In this document: positions 17,343 to 26,360 of the stretch, piece after piece
Numbering within the stretch: position 1 is the first letter of the stretch
How the letters are laid out: each line of letters starts with the position of its first letter
NCBI GenBank assembly: GCA_003212555.1
Contig: QCPK01000012.1
Location: 1-36,101, forward strand
Direction: 5' to 3'
DNA: 36,101 bases
From: Prochlorococcus sp. AG-436-K22
GTDB lineage: Bacteria > Cyanobacteriota > Cyanobacteriia > PCC-6307 > Cyanobiaceae
Position numbers and translations under genes: made by a program
The notes under the pieces: model-generated
Seen by the model: the letters and a program-made list of their open reading frames with translations, nothing else
Database searches by the model: none
What the model was told of the DNA's origin: nothing

Positions 17343-18764
17343 ATGGGAAAATCAGCTCAAGACGTACTAAGGCAGATCAAGGACGAGAGGATTGAACTCA
17401 TTGATCTCAAATTCACTGACATTCATGGAAAATGGCAGCATTTAACTGTTACTTCAGACATGATTGATGAAAATTCATTCAAAGAGGGATTAGCTTTTGA
17501 CGGATCATCTATTAGAGGATGGAAAGCGATAAATGAATCAGACATGTCCATGGTTCCAGATTCGGCCACTTCATGGATAGATCCCTTTTACCAGCACAAG
17601 ACTCTAAGCATGATCTGCTCAATACAAGAACCTAGAAGTGGCGATCCTTACTCAAGATGCCCAAGAGCATTAGCCCAAAAAGCATTGTCCTATCTTTCAA
17701 CTACTGGACTAGCAGATGCTGCTTTTTTTGGACCTGAGCCTGAATTCTTTATTTTTGACGATGTAAGATATGACTCAAAAGAAGGTACTTCCTTTTATAG
17801 CGTTGATAGTATCGAAGCCCCCTGGAATACAGCAAGAATTGAAGAGGGTGGGAACCTAGGGTACAAAATTCAATACAAAGAAGGTTACTTCCCTGTTTCC
17901 CCAAATGATACAGCTCAAGACATGCGATCTGAGATGCTGCTACTAATGGGAGAACTTGGGATACCAATCGAGAAACATCATCATGAAGTTGCTGGTCCTG
18001 GTCAACATGAGTTAGGTATGAAATTCGCTTCTCTTATTGAAGCAGCTGACAATGTAATGACTTATAAGTATGTCGTAAGGAATATTGCCAAAAAATATGG
18101 AAAAACTGCAACCTTTATGCCAAAACCTGTCTGGAATGACAATGGCACAGGTATGCATGTTCACCAAAGTCTATGGCAAGCTGGAAAGCCTCTTTTCTTT
18201 GGTGAAGGTACTTACGCTAACCTCTCCCAAACAGCAAGATGGTACATAGGAGGTATTCTCAAACATGCACCTTCATTTCTAGCTTTTACAAATCCCGGCA
18301 CAAACAGTTACAAACGTCTTGTCCCAGGTTTCGAAGCACCCGTGAATCTCGTCTATTCACAAGGTAATCGGTCTGCGGCAATCAGGATCCCACTCACTGG
18401 GCCAAGTCCAAAAGCAAAAAGATTGGAATTCAGACCAGGAGATGCATTGGCAAATCCATATTTAGCCTTTAGTGCAATGCTTATGGCAGGAATAGATGGA
18501 ATAAAAAATCAAATCGATCCAGGTGATGGTGAAGATAGAGATTTATTTGAACTTCCTGCTGATGAACTTGCAAAAATAGCAACTGTACCATCATCATTAA
18601 ACGATGCTTTAGAGGCATTAAAAGATGACAATGACTACTTAACAGAAGGAGGCGTCTTCGACAAAGACTTTATTGACAATTTCATTGAGATGAAGTATGA
18701 GGAAGTCCAGCAATTAAGGCAGAGACCTCATCCTCATGAATTCTTCATGTACTACGATGCATAA
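17343..18764 (+). CDS. glnA: Glutamine synthetase type I
   Basis: A 473-residue GSI, the standard length. Visible family motifs are DGSSIRGW near residues 53-60, the metal-binding FGPEPEFF near 129-136, the ammonium/ATP region [14 protein letters not shown] near 211-224, [18 protein letters not shown] near 262-279, and [15 protein letters not shown]. It condenses ammonium and glutamate, the main nitrogen entry point of the cell. The residue aligned with the adenylylated Tyr of the enterobacterial enzyme (LYDLP) is Phe402 in DLFELP, so AMP modification there is impossible. The ATG at 17343 gives the MGKSAQDVL start typical of cyanobacteria. Transcription should be under NtcA control. Confidence 0.97.
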   Translation: MGKSAQDVLRQIKDERIELIDLKFTDIHGKWQHLTVTSDMIDENSFKEGLAFDGSSIRGWKAINESDMSMVPDSATSWIDPFYQHKTLSMICSIQEPRSGDPYSRCPRALAQKALSYLSTTGLADAAFFGPEPEFFIFDDVRYDSKEGTSFYSVDSIEAPWNTARIEEGGNLGYKIQYKEGYFPVSPNDTAQDMRSEMLLLMGELGIPIEKHHHEVAGPGQHELGMKFASLIEAADNVMTYKYVVRNIAKKYGKTATFMPKPVWNDNGTGMHVHQSLWQAGKPLFFGEGTYANLSQTARWYIGGILKHAPSFLAFTNPGTNSYKRLVPGFEAPVNLVYSQGNRSAAIRIPLTGPSPKAKRLEFRPGDALANPYLAFSAMLMAGIDGIKNQIDPGDGEDRDLFELPADELAKIATVPSSLNDALEALKDDNDYLTEGGVFDKDFIDNFIEMKYEEVQQLRQRPHPHEFFMYYDA

Positions 18765-18794
18765 GGATAAGCTAATCAGAAATCATTAAAATTA

Positions 18795-18862
18795 AATTAG
18801 TTTCATAAAAAGGAATGCTTCATAGATTGTATCTTGGAGTGTTCTTTTTTATGAAACTAATT
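18795..18862 (+). other. 28-bp stem-loop downstream of glnA
   Basis: Arms 18795-18822 and 18835-18862 pair over all 28 positions around a 12-nt loop, without a bulge, in a plus-strand RNA: 24 Watson-Crick and 4 G-U pairs. In a minus-strand RNA the same four positions would be A-C mismatches, so the structure fits a plus-strand transcript, i.e. the glnA 3' region. The stem begins 30 nt after the stop. There is no clean U-run after the stem, so it is not a standard intrinsic terminator; it may be a terminator variant, a 3'-end stabiliser or an RNA-processing element. Confidence 0.6.
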
Positions 18863-19083
18863 ACTATTTATCTTAGCTATCGAAAAATCATTTGCGGAAT
18901 TAATAAGCATCAGAATATTATCTGTGGCTTAAATTTAGAAAATTGAATTTTTAATATATTAATTAAACTAATGGAGATTAAAGTGTAGATATTATTTTGC
19001 TAATAAGAAGTAATTGGAACTAGGTTCTGAATCGCCTTCTTGTAAATTTCAAAAACATAATGGGAAAATAGAATAAAATGAAT

Positions 19084-19119
19084 TTTTCTGCCAAAATTGA
19101 TTCTCTTGGCAACAGAAAA
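19084..19119. other. Bulged stem-loop upstream of the methyltransferase gene
   Basis: TGCCAA (19089-19094) pairs with TTGGCA (19106-19111), and TTTTC (19084-19088) pairs with GAAAA (19115-19119), separated by a 3-nt bulge. It lies 60 nt before the ATG at 19180. It could sit in the leader transcript, or it could be chance in AT-rich sequence; no known riboswitch pattern is evident. Confidence 0.3.
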
Positions 19120-19179
19120 TAAACATAAACTCACAGAAAGGCAAAAAATCTGCTGAAATAGATTTATATAAAAATATCT

Positions 19180-20241
19180 ATGGTCGAGCAAAGCCTCTCA
19201 AAAATTGCATATCAAACCTTGCAGCAGGGTAAAGGTCTTCTTGGAATAGCGCATAAGGAAATAAGTAGGAAATTAATGGGATTTCTTGTACCTGAGGCTA
19301 TTCCGGATACATCCCATATAACAAAGGAACTTCTTCTAGATCTACGAAAATCAATTAAAGATCTTGAAGAAATTGATTGGCTTGATGCTGAACGAGGTTT
19401 ATATCCTAAAAATCTTCTTTTTGAAGCACCATGGATTGAATGGTTTTTTAAATATCCATTAGTCTGGCTAGATATGCCATCAACCTGGAATAGAAGAAAG
19501 GACAGAAATATCCAGGACCTTCCACATTCAATTAACAAGGAAAAATATCCAGATTATTATTTACAAAACTTTCATCATCAAACAGATGGATACCTAAGTG
19601 ATCATTCAGCATCAATTTATGATATTCAAGTAGAGATTCTATTCAACGGAACAGCAGATGCAATGAGAAGGCGAGTGATAGCTCCATTGAAAACAGAACT
19701 CAATAAATATTTCCCAGAGACAAATGATTCAAGCTTAAAAATACTTGACCTCGCAACGGGTACAGGTAGAACTCTTCGGCAAATAAGATCTGCCTTCCCA
19801 AAATCTGAACTTACTGGATTAGATTTATCCGCCTCATATTTAAAACAAGCAAGCAAATATCTAAACAATGATGAGAATGAATTAGTTCAATTAATTAAAG
19901 GAAATGCAGAAAGAGTTCCAATCTTAGACCAATCATTCCAAGCAATTACATGTGTATTTGCATTCCATGAATTACCAGGCCAAGCAAGGGATAATGTTAT
20001 AAAGGAATGTTATCGTCTTCTAAAACCTAATGGTGTATTAATTCTTGCTGACTCAATTCAACTTACTGATTCCCCAGAATTCTCTTCTGTATTAGAAAAT
20101 TTCCATAGTATATTTCATGAGCCATATTATAAAAATTATATTAAAGATGATATTGATCTAAGGCTATCTAAAAATGGTTTTAAATCTATAAATAGTGATT
20201 CATTTTTCATGACAAAAGTGTGGTCAGCTATAAAAGACTAA
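19180..20241 (+). CDS. Class I SAM-dependent methyltransferase with N-terminal extension
   Basis: A 353-residue protein. The C-terminal half (about 180-345) is a Rossmann methyltransferase: motif I ILDLATGTGRT at 188-198, the ribose-contacting acidic residue in LTGLDLS at about 211-217, then GNAERVPI and the strand ITCVFAFHELP. The pattern is UbiE/COQ5-like, typical of small-molecule or quinone/lipid methylation. The first 170 residues form a separate, mostly helical segment with a Trp/aromatic-rich part (LFEAPWIEWFFKYPLVWLDM) that I cannot assign. The substrate is unknown. The gene stands alone, with a long upstream gap and a convergent acs neighbour. Confidence 0.82.
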   Translation: MVEQSLSKIAYQTLQQGKGLLGIAHKEISRKLMGFLVPEAIPDTSHITKELLLDLRKSIKDLEEIDWLDAERGLYPKNLLFEAPWIEWFFKYPLVWLDMPSTWNRRKDRNIQDLPHSINKEKYPDYYLQNFHHQTDGYLSDHSASIYDIQVEILFNGTADAMRRRVIAPLKTELNKYFPETNDSSLKILDLATGTGRTLRQIRSAFPKSELTGLDLSASYLKQASKYLNNDENELVQLIKGNAERVPILDQSFQAITCVFAFHELPGQARDNVIKECYRLLKPNGVLILADSIQLTDSPEFSSVLENFHSIFHEPYYKNYIKDDIDLRLSKNGFKSINSDSFFMTKVWSAIKD

Positions 20242-20341
20242 TTCACAACTTGAATCTTAAATAATTATTTGTATTAGGAGTATATCTATTAACATTAAAG
20301 ATTTCATCTCATAACTAATTTTAATTTTAAAAATATAATTT

Positions 20342-22318
20342 CTATTTCCTTAATTCGTCCAAAACATTTCTATCTTCCAAAGTACTAGTATCTCCTTTAA
20401 CCTCTTCTCCAGAAGCTAAAGCCCTTAGTAATCTTCGCATAATCTTCCCACTTCTAGTCTTCGGTAGAGCATTAGTGAAACGTATCTCATCCGGTCTAGC
20501 GATTGCACCAATTTCTTGAGAGACATGTTTTTTTAAAATAGTTATAAGCTCTTCGTTACTGCTTCTTCCCGTTTCTAAACTAACAAAAGCGACTACTGAC
20601 TCTCCCTTTAGATCATCTGGGATACCAACAACTGCAGCCTCTGCAACAGACACATGACTTACTAAGGCTGACTCTATTTCCATTGTTCCAAGACGATGAC
20701 CAGAAACATTTATCACATCATCAACTCTTCCCATTATCCAGAAATAACCATCCTCATCACGTCTTGCTCCATCACCAGCAAAATACACTAATTCACCATT
20801 GATGGGATTTAAATATTCCCAGTAACTTTCTCGAAAACGTTGGGGATTTCCATGCACAGTTCTCATCATCCCAGGCCATGGCCTCTTAATTATCAAATAA
20901 CCACCTTTATTGGCTTGAACAGTCTCTCCATCAGCAGTAACAACATCCGCATCAATTCCAGGCAAAGGTAAAGTAGCTGATCCTGGTTTGGTAGGAGTAG
21001 CCCCTGGCAAAGGGCTAATCATTACACCACCAGTTTCTGTCTGCCACCATGTATCGACAATTGGACATTTATCTGAGCCTATAACTTCTTTATACCAGAT
21101 CCACGCCTCAGGATTTATCGGTTCTCCAACTGTGCCTAATAATCTCAAACTACTTAAATCATACTGATCAGGAATTGACCTTCCTGATTTCATAAAGGCT
21201 CGTATTGCTGTTGGTGCTGTATAAAAAATATTTATCTTGTGCCTTTGAATTAAATCCCAAAATGCACCTGGGTTAGATGCTCGGGGGACTCCTTCATACA
21301 TAACAGTTGTAGTACCGTTAGATAAAGGACCATAAACTATATAACTATGACCAGTTATCCAGCCAACATCTGCAGTACACCAATAGATATCTTCTTCTTT
21401 AACATCGAAGATCCATTTAAACGTCAAGTGAGCCCACAGGTTATACCCTGAGGTTGTGTGTACAACACCTTTTGGTTTGCCTGTTGAACCAGAAGTGTAA
21501 AGAACAAAAAGACGGTCTTCACTATCCATTTGCTCTGGAGGGCAATCTACTGACTGATTAAGTATTAATTCATGCCACCAATAATCTCTCCCAGGGACAA
21601 AAGCCACCTCTTCGCAAGTACGTCGAACAACTAGAACAGACTTAACACTAGGGCAACTATCATTTACCAAGGCAGAATCAACAGCATTCTTTAGAGAGAT
21701 AATCTTATCTTTTCTAAAGCCACCATCAGCTGTAATAACAGCTTTAGCCTCTCCATCATTTAATCTATCCCGCAAAGCCTCTGATGAGAATCCACCAAAA
21801 ACAACAGAATGAGGAGCACCAATACGAGCACAGGCAAGCATAGCCATAGCAGCTTCTGGCACCATTGGCATATATAGCGCAACTAAATCACCCTTGCGTA
21901 TGCCAAGTTCCTTCAAACCATTAGCTACACGGCATACCTCTTCGAAAAGTTCCTTATAAGTTATTTTTCTAACTTCTCCAGGCTCTCCCTCCCAGATGAT
22001 AGCAACCTTATCGCCAAGCCCTTGCTTTACATGACGATCTAAACAGTTATAAGAGACATTGGTTTTTCCACCATCAAACCACTTAGCAAATGGAGGATTG
22101 GACCAATCTAAAACGGTATGAAAAGGTTTAAACCAGTGTAATTCCTTTAATGCTGCTTCTCCCCAAAAACTTTCTGGATTTAAACTTGCAGCTTCAACCA
22201 TCAGCTGATACTGTTCTAAACCTTTAATATTTGAACTATCAACTATTGATGAAGAAGGTTTAAAAACTCTTTCTTCCTGCAGGACTGTCTCAATCTGCGA
22301 TGATGGGTCAGGACTCAT
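20342..22318 (-). CDS. acs: Acetyl-CoA synthetase
   Basis: A 658-residue AMP-forming ligase of standard Acs length. The adenylation P-loop [11 protein letters not shown] is at 274-284, the acetate-pocket region [11 protein letters not shown] is near 424, and [16 protein letters not shown] marks the hinge and C-terminal domain. K625 in TRSGKIMRR is the catalytic lysine subject to regulatory acetylation in other bacteria. It activates acetate to acetyl-CoA, supporting scavenging of acetate for lipid synthesis. The ATG at 22318 is preceded by a 285-bp gap from the polyprenyl synthase gene, so it probably has its own promoter. I saw nothing else identifiable in that gap. Confidence 0.96.
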   Translation of the reverse strand: MSPDPSSQIETVLQEERVFKPSSSIVDSSNIKGLEQYQLMVEAASLNPESFWGEAALKELHWFKPFHTVLDWSNPPFAKWFDGGKTNVSYNCLDRHVKQGLGDKVAIIWEGEPGEVRKITYKELFEEVCRVANGLKELGIRKGDLVALYMPMVPEAAMAMLACARIGAPHSVVFGGFSSEALRDRLNDGEAKAVITADGGFRKDKIISLKNAVDSALVNDSCPSVKSVLVVRRTCEEVAFVPGRDYWWHELILNQSVDCPPEQMDSEDRLFVLYTSGSTGKPKGVVHTTSGYNLWAHLTFKWIFDVKEEDIYWCTADVGWITGHSYIVYGPLSNGTTTVMYEGVPRASNPGAFWDLIQRHKINIFYTAPTAIRAFMKSGRSIPDQYDLSSLRLLGTVGEPINPEAWIWYKEVIGSDKCPIVDTWWQTETGGVMISPLPGATPTKPGSATLPLPGIDADVVTADGETVQANKGGYLIIKRPWPGMMRTVHGNPQRFRESYWEYLNPINGELVYFAGDGARRDEDGYFWIMGRVDDVINVSGHRLGTMEIESALVSHVSVAEAAVVGIPDDLKGESVVAFVSLETGRSSNEELITILKKHVSQEIGAIARPDEIRFTNALPKTRSGKIMRRLLRALASGEEVKGDTSTLEDRNVLDELRK

Positions 22319-22603
22319 AAGAACAATTCTCTCTCATATTATTCAAGCTACATCTGAGAATATAAAAAGGGAAGTGAAATGCTTTTTTAAAAGAGATTCC
22401 TAATTTCTGTACAAATCCTTTAGTAATTGCCTTAGATCCGAATACAAAATGAATTGAAATCATTAGAATTATAAAAATTAACTGATCTTCTCAATTAAGA
22501 GCTCATATCCAAGGCCCATTCGTAAATTACTTTAAAGGTGACAAAAGCTAATAAGTAGAAATGGAGTTACTAGTAGAAATAAATATAATATCTAACAAAT
22601 TAG

Positions 22604-23575
22604 CTAATAAAGCCTTCGAAGAACATATTCAGGAAGAGCCATTAAGGAATCCTTTGAAGGAGATTCTGGCAACCATTTGATAGATTCATATGAACTCTGA
22701 GCAAAATCTTCAGCTAATTTCCTTGCACGATTAATTGCATTTGAACTCCGAATAAGATTTAGCGCTTTCTCCAGATCTCCTTGAAGACTAAATTCTCTTT
22801 TAATCAACTCTGAAAGGGCAGAGTTCTCTTCAAGAGCATAGAGAGCCGGAGCTGTTAAATAACCACTAGCCAAATCATTTGCTGCAGGCTTTCCCAACTG
22901 CTGATCATTTCCCGTAAAGTCAAGTACATCATCAACAACTTGAAAAGCAAGGCCAAGTTGTTTTCCAAAGTCATACAAATATTTTAATTCCTTAGTAGAT
23001 GAATGACTTAAGACACCAACAGCTTGTGCACTATTTGCAATTAAAGATGCTGTTTTACAATAACTTTTTTCGAGATAAGTCTCAAAAGTTTGTTTTGAAT
23101 CATATTTACATAAACCTTGTTTAACTTCTCCTTCAGCCAAATCCATGATTACTCTACTAAGAAGTTTGACAACATCCAGATTATCTAAATTTGCAAGATG
23201 CCAACTTGCCTGTGCAAAAAGAAAATCACCCGCTAAAACAGCAACTTTATGATCAAAACGACTGTGCACTGTTTCAACTCCTCGACGCGTCGAGGCTTCA
23301 TCTACAACATCATCATGAACAAGAGAAGCTGTATGAATCATTTCCGTAATTTCAGCTAGTCTTCTATGCCGAGAGGATATTTCTCCATTAGGTGACAAAG
23401 CTTTAGACAAAAGAAGAACTATTGCTGGTCTTATACGTTTACCTCCAGCACTAAAAAGATGTTCTGCTGCTGCCTGTAAAATAGGATGTCCAGTTCCTAT
23501 GAGGACACGAAGATCCTTTAGCAGATTTTCAAGATCTGCATCAACCGGTTGTAGCAAGTCAGTTACTATGTTCAT
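22604..23575 (-). CDS. sds: Long-chain (solanesyl-type) polyprenyl diphosphate synthase
   Basis: A 323-residue trans-prenyltransferase from the ATG at 23575. GGKRIRP at 44-50 binds the isopentenyl diphosphate. The first Asp-rich motif is DDVVD at 88-92, followed by EASTRRG, and the second is DDVLD at 215-219. The absence of bulky residues just before the first motif is compatible with a long product such as the nonaprenyl side chain of plastoquinone-9. The frame stays open upstream to a TTG/ATG-type codon at 23704, but that would overlap murI by 107 bp and adds residues foreign to the family, so the shorter start is preferred. It begins 22 bp after murI. Confidence 0.93.
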   Translation of the reverse strand: MNIVTDLLQPVDADLENLLKDLRVLIGTGHPILQAAAEHLFSAGGKRIRPAIVLLLSKALSPNGEISSRHRRLAEITEMIHTASLVHDDVVDEASTRRGVETVHSRFDHKVAVLAGDFLFAQASWHLANLDNLDVVKLLSRVIMDLAEGEVKQGLCKYDSKQTFETYLEKSYCKTASLIANSAQAVGVLSHSSTKELKYLYDFGKQLGLAFQVVDDVLDFTGNDQQLGKPAANDLASGYLTAPALYALEENSALSELIKREFSLQGDLEKALNLIRSSNAINRARKLAEDFAQSSYESIKWLPESPSKDSLMALPEYVLRRLY

Positions 23576-23597
23576 ATAAAACCTTGCTTCATAGATT

Positions 23598-24407
23598 CTA
23601 GAAGACGCAGGATGGATGACGTAATGAAATAACTTCAACCTCAGGTTTAATTCCAAATAAACTTGATATTTTATTAGAGAAGCCAAATGGATCAGACGTA
23701 ACAAAAAAGTGGATTTGGACCTTCTTCTTTGAGGGATGTAAGAATAAATGAGGAGTTTTTAAAAATTTATCCAGTTTCTTGGCTAAGCCAATTGATGGGT
23801 CAATTAAACGAATATGTGAAGGCAATAATTTTGTTAGCATTGGTTTGAGGATTGGGTAATGACTACAACCTAGAACAATGGCTTTAACGTCAACAGCCAA
23901 AAGTGGTTCTAGATGCTTTGTAATTACATCGATACATTCAGACGAACCTAAGTCACCTTTTTCAATCATAGGGACTAGTTCTGGGCAACCCTCCTCTATT
24001 ACGTAAATATTTGGGAAGAAAGTATTAATACTCTTGGTGTAAGCCTTTGAAGAAACAGTAGAAGAAGTAGCCAAAACACCCAAACTTGAGTCAGATACAT
24101 TGATTAAATCAACAGTGGAGCTGACAAGATCAAAAACAGGAAAAATGGAATGCTTCTTAATTACATCAAGTGCGATAGAGTTAGTGGTATTGCAGGCGAC
24201 AATAATGGCATCAATTTGTTGAATATTTAACCAATGAATAATCTCTTTTGCAATGAATCGTAGTTCCTTTGGGCTTCTTGAACCATATGGCATTCTTGCT
24301 GTGTCAGCTAGATAAACAGCCTCAAATTCTGAATGTCTTTCCTCAATACTTTTAAGTACAGTGGCGCCACCAATACCACTATCAAATAGACCTAATCGAT
24401 AGTTCAA
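23598..24407 (-). CDS. murI: Glutamate racemase
   Basis: A 269-residue racemase that supplies D-glutamate for peptidoglycan. FDSGIGGATV at 8-17 and ACNTTNS at 71-77 contain the first catalytic cysteine, C72; VLGCSHYPIL contains the second, C181. The start is a TTG at 24407 whose last two bases form part of the TGA stop of amiC (TTGA overlap). A strong AAGGAG sits 5 nt upstream of it (24413-24418), which decides this start. amiC-murI are thus translationally coupled, and sds follows after 22 bp. Confidence 0.95.
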   Translation of the reverse strand: MNYRLGLFDSGIGGATVLKSIEERHSEFEAVYLADTARMPYGSRSPKELRFIAKEIIHWLNIQQIDAIIVACNTTNSIALDVIKKHSIFPVFDLVSSTVDLINVSDSSLGVLATSSTVSSKAYTKSINTFFPNIYVIEEGCPELVPMIEKGDLGSSECIDVITKHLEPLLAVDVKAIVLGCSHYPILKPMLTKLLPSHIRLIDPSIGLAKKLDKFLKTPHLFLHPSKKKVQIHFFVTSDPFGFSNKISSLFGIKPEVEVISLRHPSCVF

Positions 24408-25504
24408 TAGGTCTCCTTAAGGTAGTTTAAAATTCCTTTAGCTATTGCAAAAGCAACTTTTTTCCTGTGGCTACTTTTTGCAAGAAATTTTGCATCAAAC
24501 CTTCCGGTAACAAACCCAACTTCTATTAATGCTGCTGGCATATTCGTTTTGCGAATAACAAAAAACCTACTCTGTCGTACACCTCTATCAGGGCTACCTG
24601 GAGACACTTGAAGAAGCTCATTCTGAATTTTAGATGCCAATTTTTCCCCATAGAAACCTGTATAAAAATAACTTTCTATACCACTTACATCTCTCCTGAA
24701 CCCGCGAGTAGCATTTGCATGGATACTTACAAAAGCATCGGCATTAGATCTATTAGCAATTAAAACCCTTTCATTTAAACCAACATCAATTTCACTGGAT
24801 CTAGTCATCAGAACCTTCACCCCCTTGTCTCCTAGATAACGAGCTACAGTTCGAGAAATATCAAGGACAACATCTGTTTCTTTTAAACCATTAATTCCGA
24901 CTGCTCCAGAATCAGGGCCTCCATGACCCGGGTCTATAACGATATAAAATCTATCTCTTTGGACAGTCGGCAAAGAGATAGATTGGTAATCTTTTAAGAG
25001 TCTATTTGATGATTTTAGTGATGACCTACGTGGAGCTATTTGACCAGTTCGTTTAATTAATAAGCCTTCTCCAATGTTTTTTAAACCATTGAAATTAAGG
25101 CCATCAAAACGCAATTCCCATAAATTTGGTGAGGTTCCTAATAATCTCAAATTCGAAGGATTTAAAGAAACCTGTGGGTTAAATTCAACCACTAATCTCG
25201 TATTATCTTTATAAGGTTTGCCGAGTCTTATTTCTTTTATTGGTCCATTGCCAGTAATTTTCCTAGGTTGACTTAATTCTCCAGGAAAATCAATCCAAAT
25301 GCGATCACCCTTTTGACCATAACCAGACTGATAATAAGCTTTTAAATCTACATAAGGTGTTGTACGAAACTTCAAAATACCATCTGAAGTAACTTGCCAA
25401 GCGGCTAATGCACTTGCCGCATTAGTTTTAACAACATTAACAAAAGAAAGTAAGAAGCTATAGAAAATTGCACTAAATATTAAGCCTGTAATTCTATATC
25501 TCAT
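24404..25504 (-). CDS. N-acetylmuramoyl-L-alanine amidase with AMIN domain
   Basis: A 366-residue secreted or envelope amidase. An N-terminal hydrophobic signal segment lies at about 7-24 with an AxA-type region near 29-35. An AMIN-type peptidoglycan-binding domain follows at about 36-135, and an Amidase_3 domain at about 185-363. Zinc ligands and catalytic residues are visible: H194 (DPGHGG), E209 (GLKETD), H262 (SIHANA) and the catalytic E328 (LIEVGF). It cleaves the amide between MurNAc and the stem peptide during cell separation, AmiC-like. It sits 4 bp after the nitrilase gene and overlaps murI by 4 nt. Confidence 0.94.
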   Translation of the reverse strand: MRYRITGLIFSAIFYSFLLSFVNVVKTNAASALAAWQVTSDGILKFRTTPYVDLKAYYQSGYGQKGDRIWIDFPGELSQPRKITGNGPIKEIRLGKPYKDNTRLVVEFNPQVSLNPSNLRLLGTSPNLWELRFDGLNFNGLKNIGEGLLIKRTGQIAPRRSSLKSSNRLLKDYQSISLPTVQRDRFYIVIDPGHGGPDSGAVGINGLKETDVVLDISRTVARYLGDKGVKVLMTRSSEIDVGLNERVLIANRSNADAFVSIHANATRGFRRDVSGIESYFYTGFYGEKLASKIQNELLQVSPGSPDRGVRQSRFFVIRKTNMPAALIEVGFVTGRFDAKFLAKSSHRKKVAFAIAKGILNYLKETY

Positions 25505-25508
25505 AAAT

Positions 25509-26330
25509 TTAAAATAAACTAGCTTTCCTATGTTTTAAGGAAGGCATCTGATTTCTAATACTTTTAACCCTAGAAGTAACAACTGGTGCTATAGCAGCTC
25601 CCTGTTGCACTCCAGCATCAGCGAGAACAGTACCCCAAGGATCAATAATCATTGCATGACCATGACTTTGTCGACGACGGTAATGTAGTCCAGTTTGAGC
25701 TGGAGCAACTACATAAGCGGTGTTTTCGATTGCCCTCGATTGAAGTAAAATCTGCCAATGATCTTTACCTGTAAAAGCAGTAAAAGCTGCAGGAATAAAT
25801 AACAACTCTGCACCTTGATCTATAAGATGCCTATAAAGCTCTGGGAAACGTACGTCATAACATATTGATAAACCAACCTTACATAATCCCGGGATGCTAA
25901 TAACAGAAGGTAATTTATTTCCTGAAACTATTGTTTCGGACTCTCTATATTTATTCCCATCTGGTAAATCAACATCAAAAAGATGAATTTTATCGTATCT
26001 TCCCAATAATTGCCCATCACGACCAACAAGTTCTGCTCTATTTAGAGTACGCTTTCCATCTCCAGCTGGAACTGGAAATCCACCACCTAAAAGTACAACC
26101 TGATAACGCCTTGCCATCGTTATAAGAAATTGGCTGCATTTCTCAGCAAGAGAACTAGAGAGTTTTAGTCGCTCTTGATCATCACCAATAAAGGCAAAAT
26201 TCTCTGGCAATCCAACAAGTTCAGCTCCTCTACGAGAAGCAAGTTCTATTTGTTCTTCAGCTAAAGAAAAATTTGCCTCAACATTAGAGGTACTTGTTAA
26301 TTGAACTGCCGCAGCCAAGAAATCCGACAA
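25509..26330 (-). CDS. Carbon-nitrogen hydrolase, Nit1/Nit2-like (probable deaminated-glutathione amidase)
   Basis: A 273-residue nitrilase-superfamily amidase with the full catalytic triad: E43 (GLPENFAF), K114 (RYDKIHLFD) and C157 (LSICYDVRFPELYR). The LSICYDVRFPELYR context and length match the Nit1/Nit2 branch, whose known activities are hydrolysis of deaminated glutathione and of omega-amides of 2-oxo acids. The exact substrate is inferred. The start is TTG at 26330, with AAGG-like sequence just upstream; the next in-frame ATG would delete the catalytic Glu. It lies in a tightly packed run comB-nit-amiC-murI-sds. Confidence 0.88.
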   Translation of the reverse strand: MSDFLAAAVQLTSTSNVEANFSLAEEQIELASRRGAELVGLPENFAFIGDDQERLKLSSSLAEKCSQFLITMARRYQVVLLGGGFPVPAGDGKRTLNRAELVGRDGQLLGRYDKIHLFDVDLPDGNKYRESETIVSGNKLPSVISIPGLCKVGLSICYDVRFPELYRHLIDQGAELLFIPAAFTAFTGKDHWQILLQSRAIENTAYVVAPAQTGLHYRRRQSHGHAMIIDPWGTVLADAGVQQGAAIAPVVTSRVKSIRNQMPSLKHRKASLF

Positions 26331-26360
26331 AGCCTTAAACCAAGGGAAGGAATTAAATTA

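Larger units (their letters stand above)
18765..19179. other. 415-bp non-coding gap between glnA and a methyltransferase gene
   Basis: This is the longest gap in the window. It is AT-rich and holds the 28-bp hairpin listed separately (18795-18862) and a second bulged stem-loop (19084-19119). A minus-strand open frame of 63 codons (19000-19191) overlaps the methyltransferase start and has no recognisable pattern. I see no tRNA, no repeats and no recognisable protein. Confidence 0.6.

Noticed and set aside
19000-19191. 63-codon minus-strand open frame in the glnA-methyltransferase gap
   Set aside because: No family pattern or ribosome-binding site seen; overlaps the methyltransferase start; AT-rich sequence makes such frames common.
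22561-22680. 39-codon plus-strand frame overlapping the 3' end of the polyprenyl synthase gene
   Set aside because: Short, antisense to conserved coding sequence, and without the operon context that supports the 13813-13989 gene.
23280-23295. 16-bp perfect GC-rich palindrome CCTCGACGCGTCGAGG inside the polyprenyl synthase gene
   Set aside because: It encodes the invariant EASTRRG segment of the family, so protein constraint explains it; no repeat copies were noticed elsewhere in the window.
23576-23704. N-terminal extension of the polyprenyl synthase frame
   Set aside because: It would overlap murI by 107 bp and adds residues unlike the family; the ATG at 23575 is the natural start.
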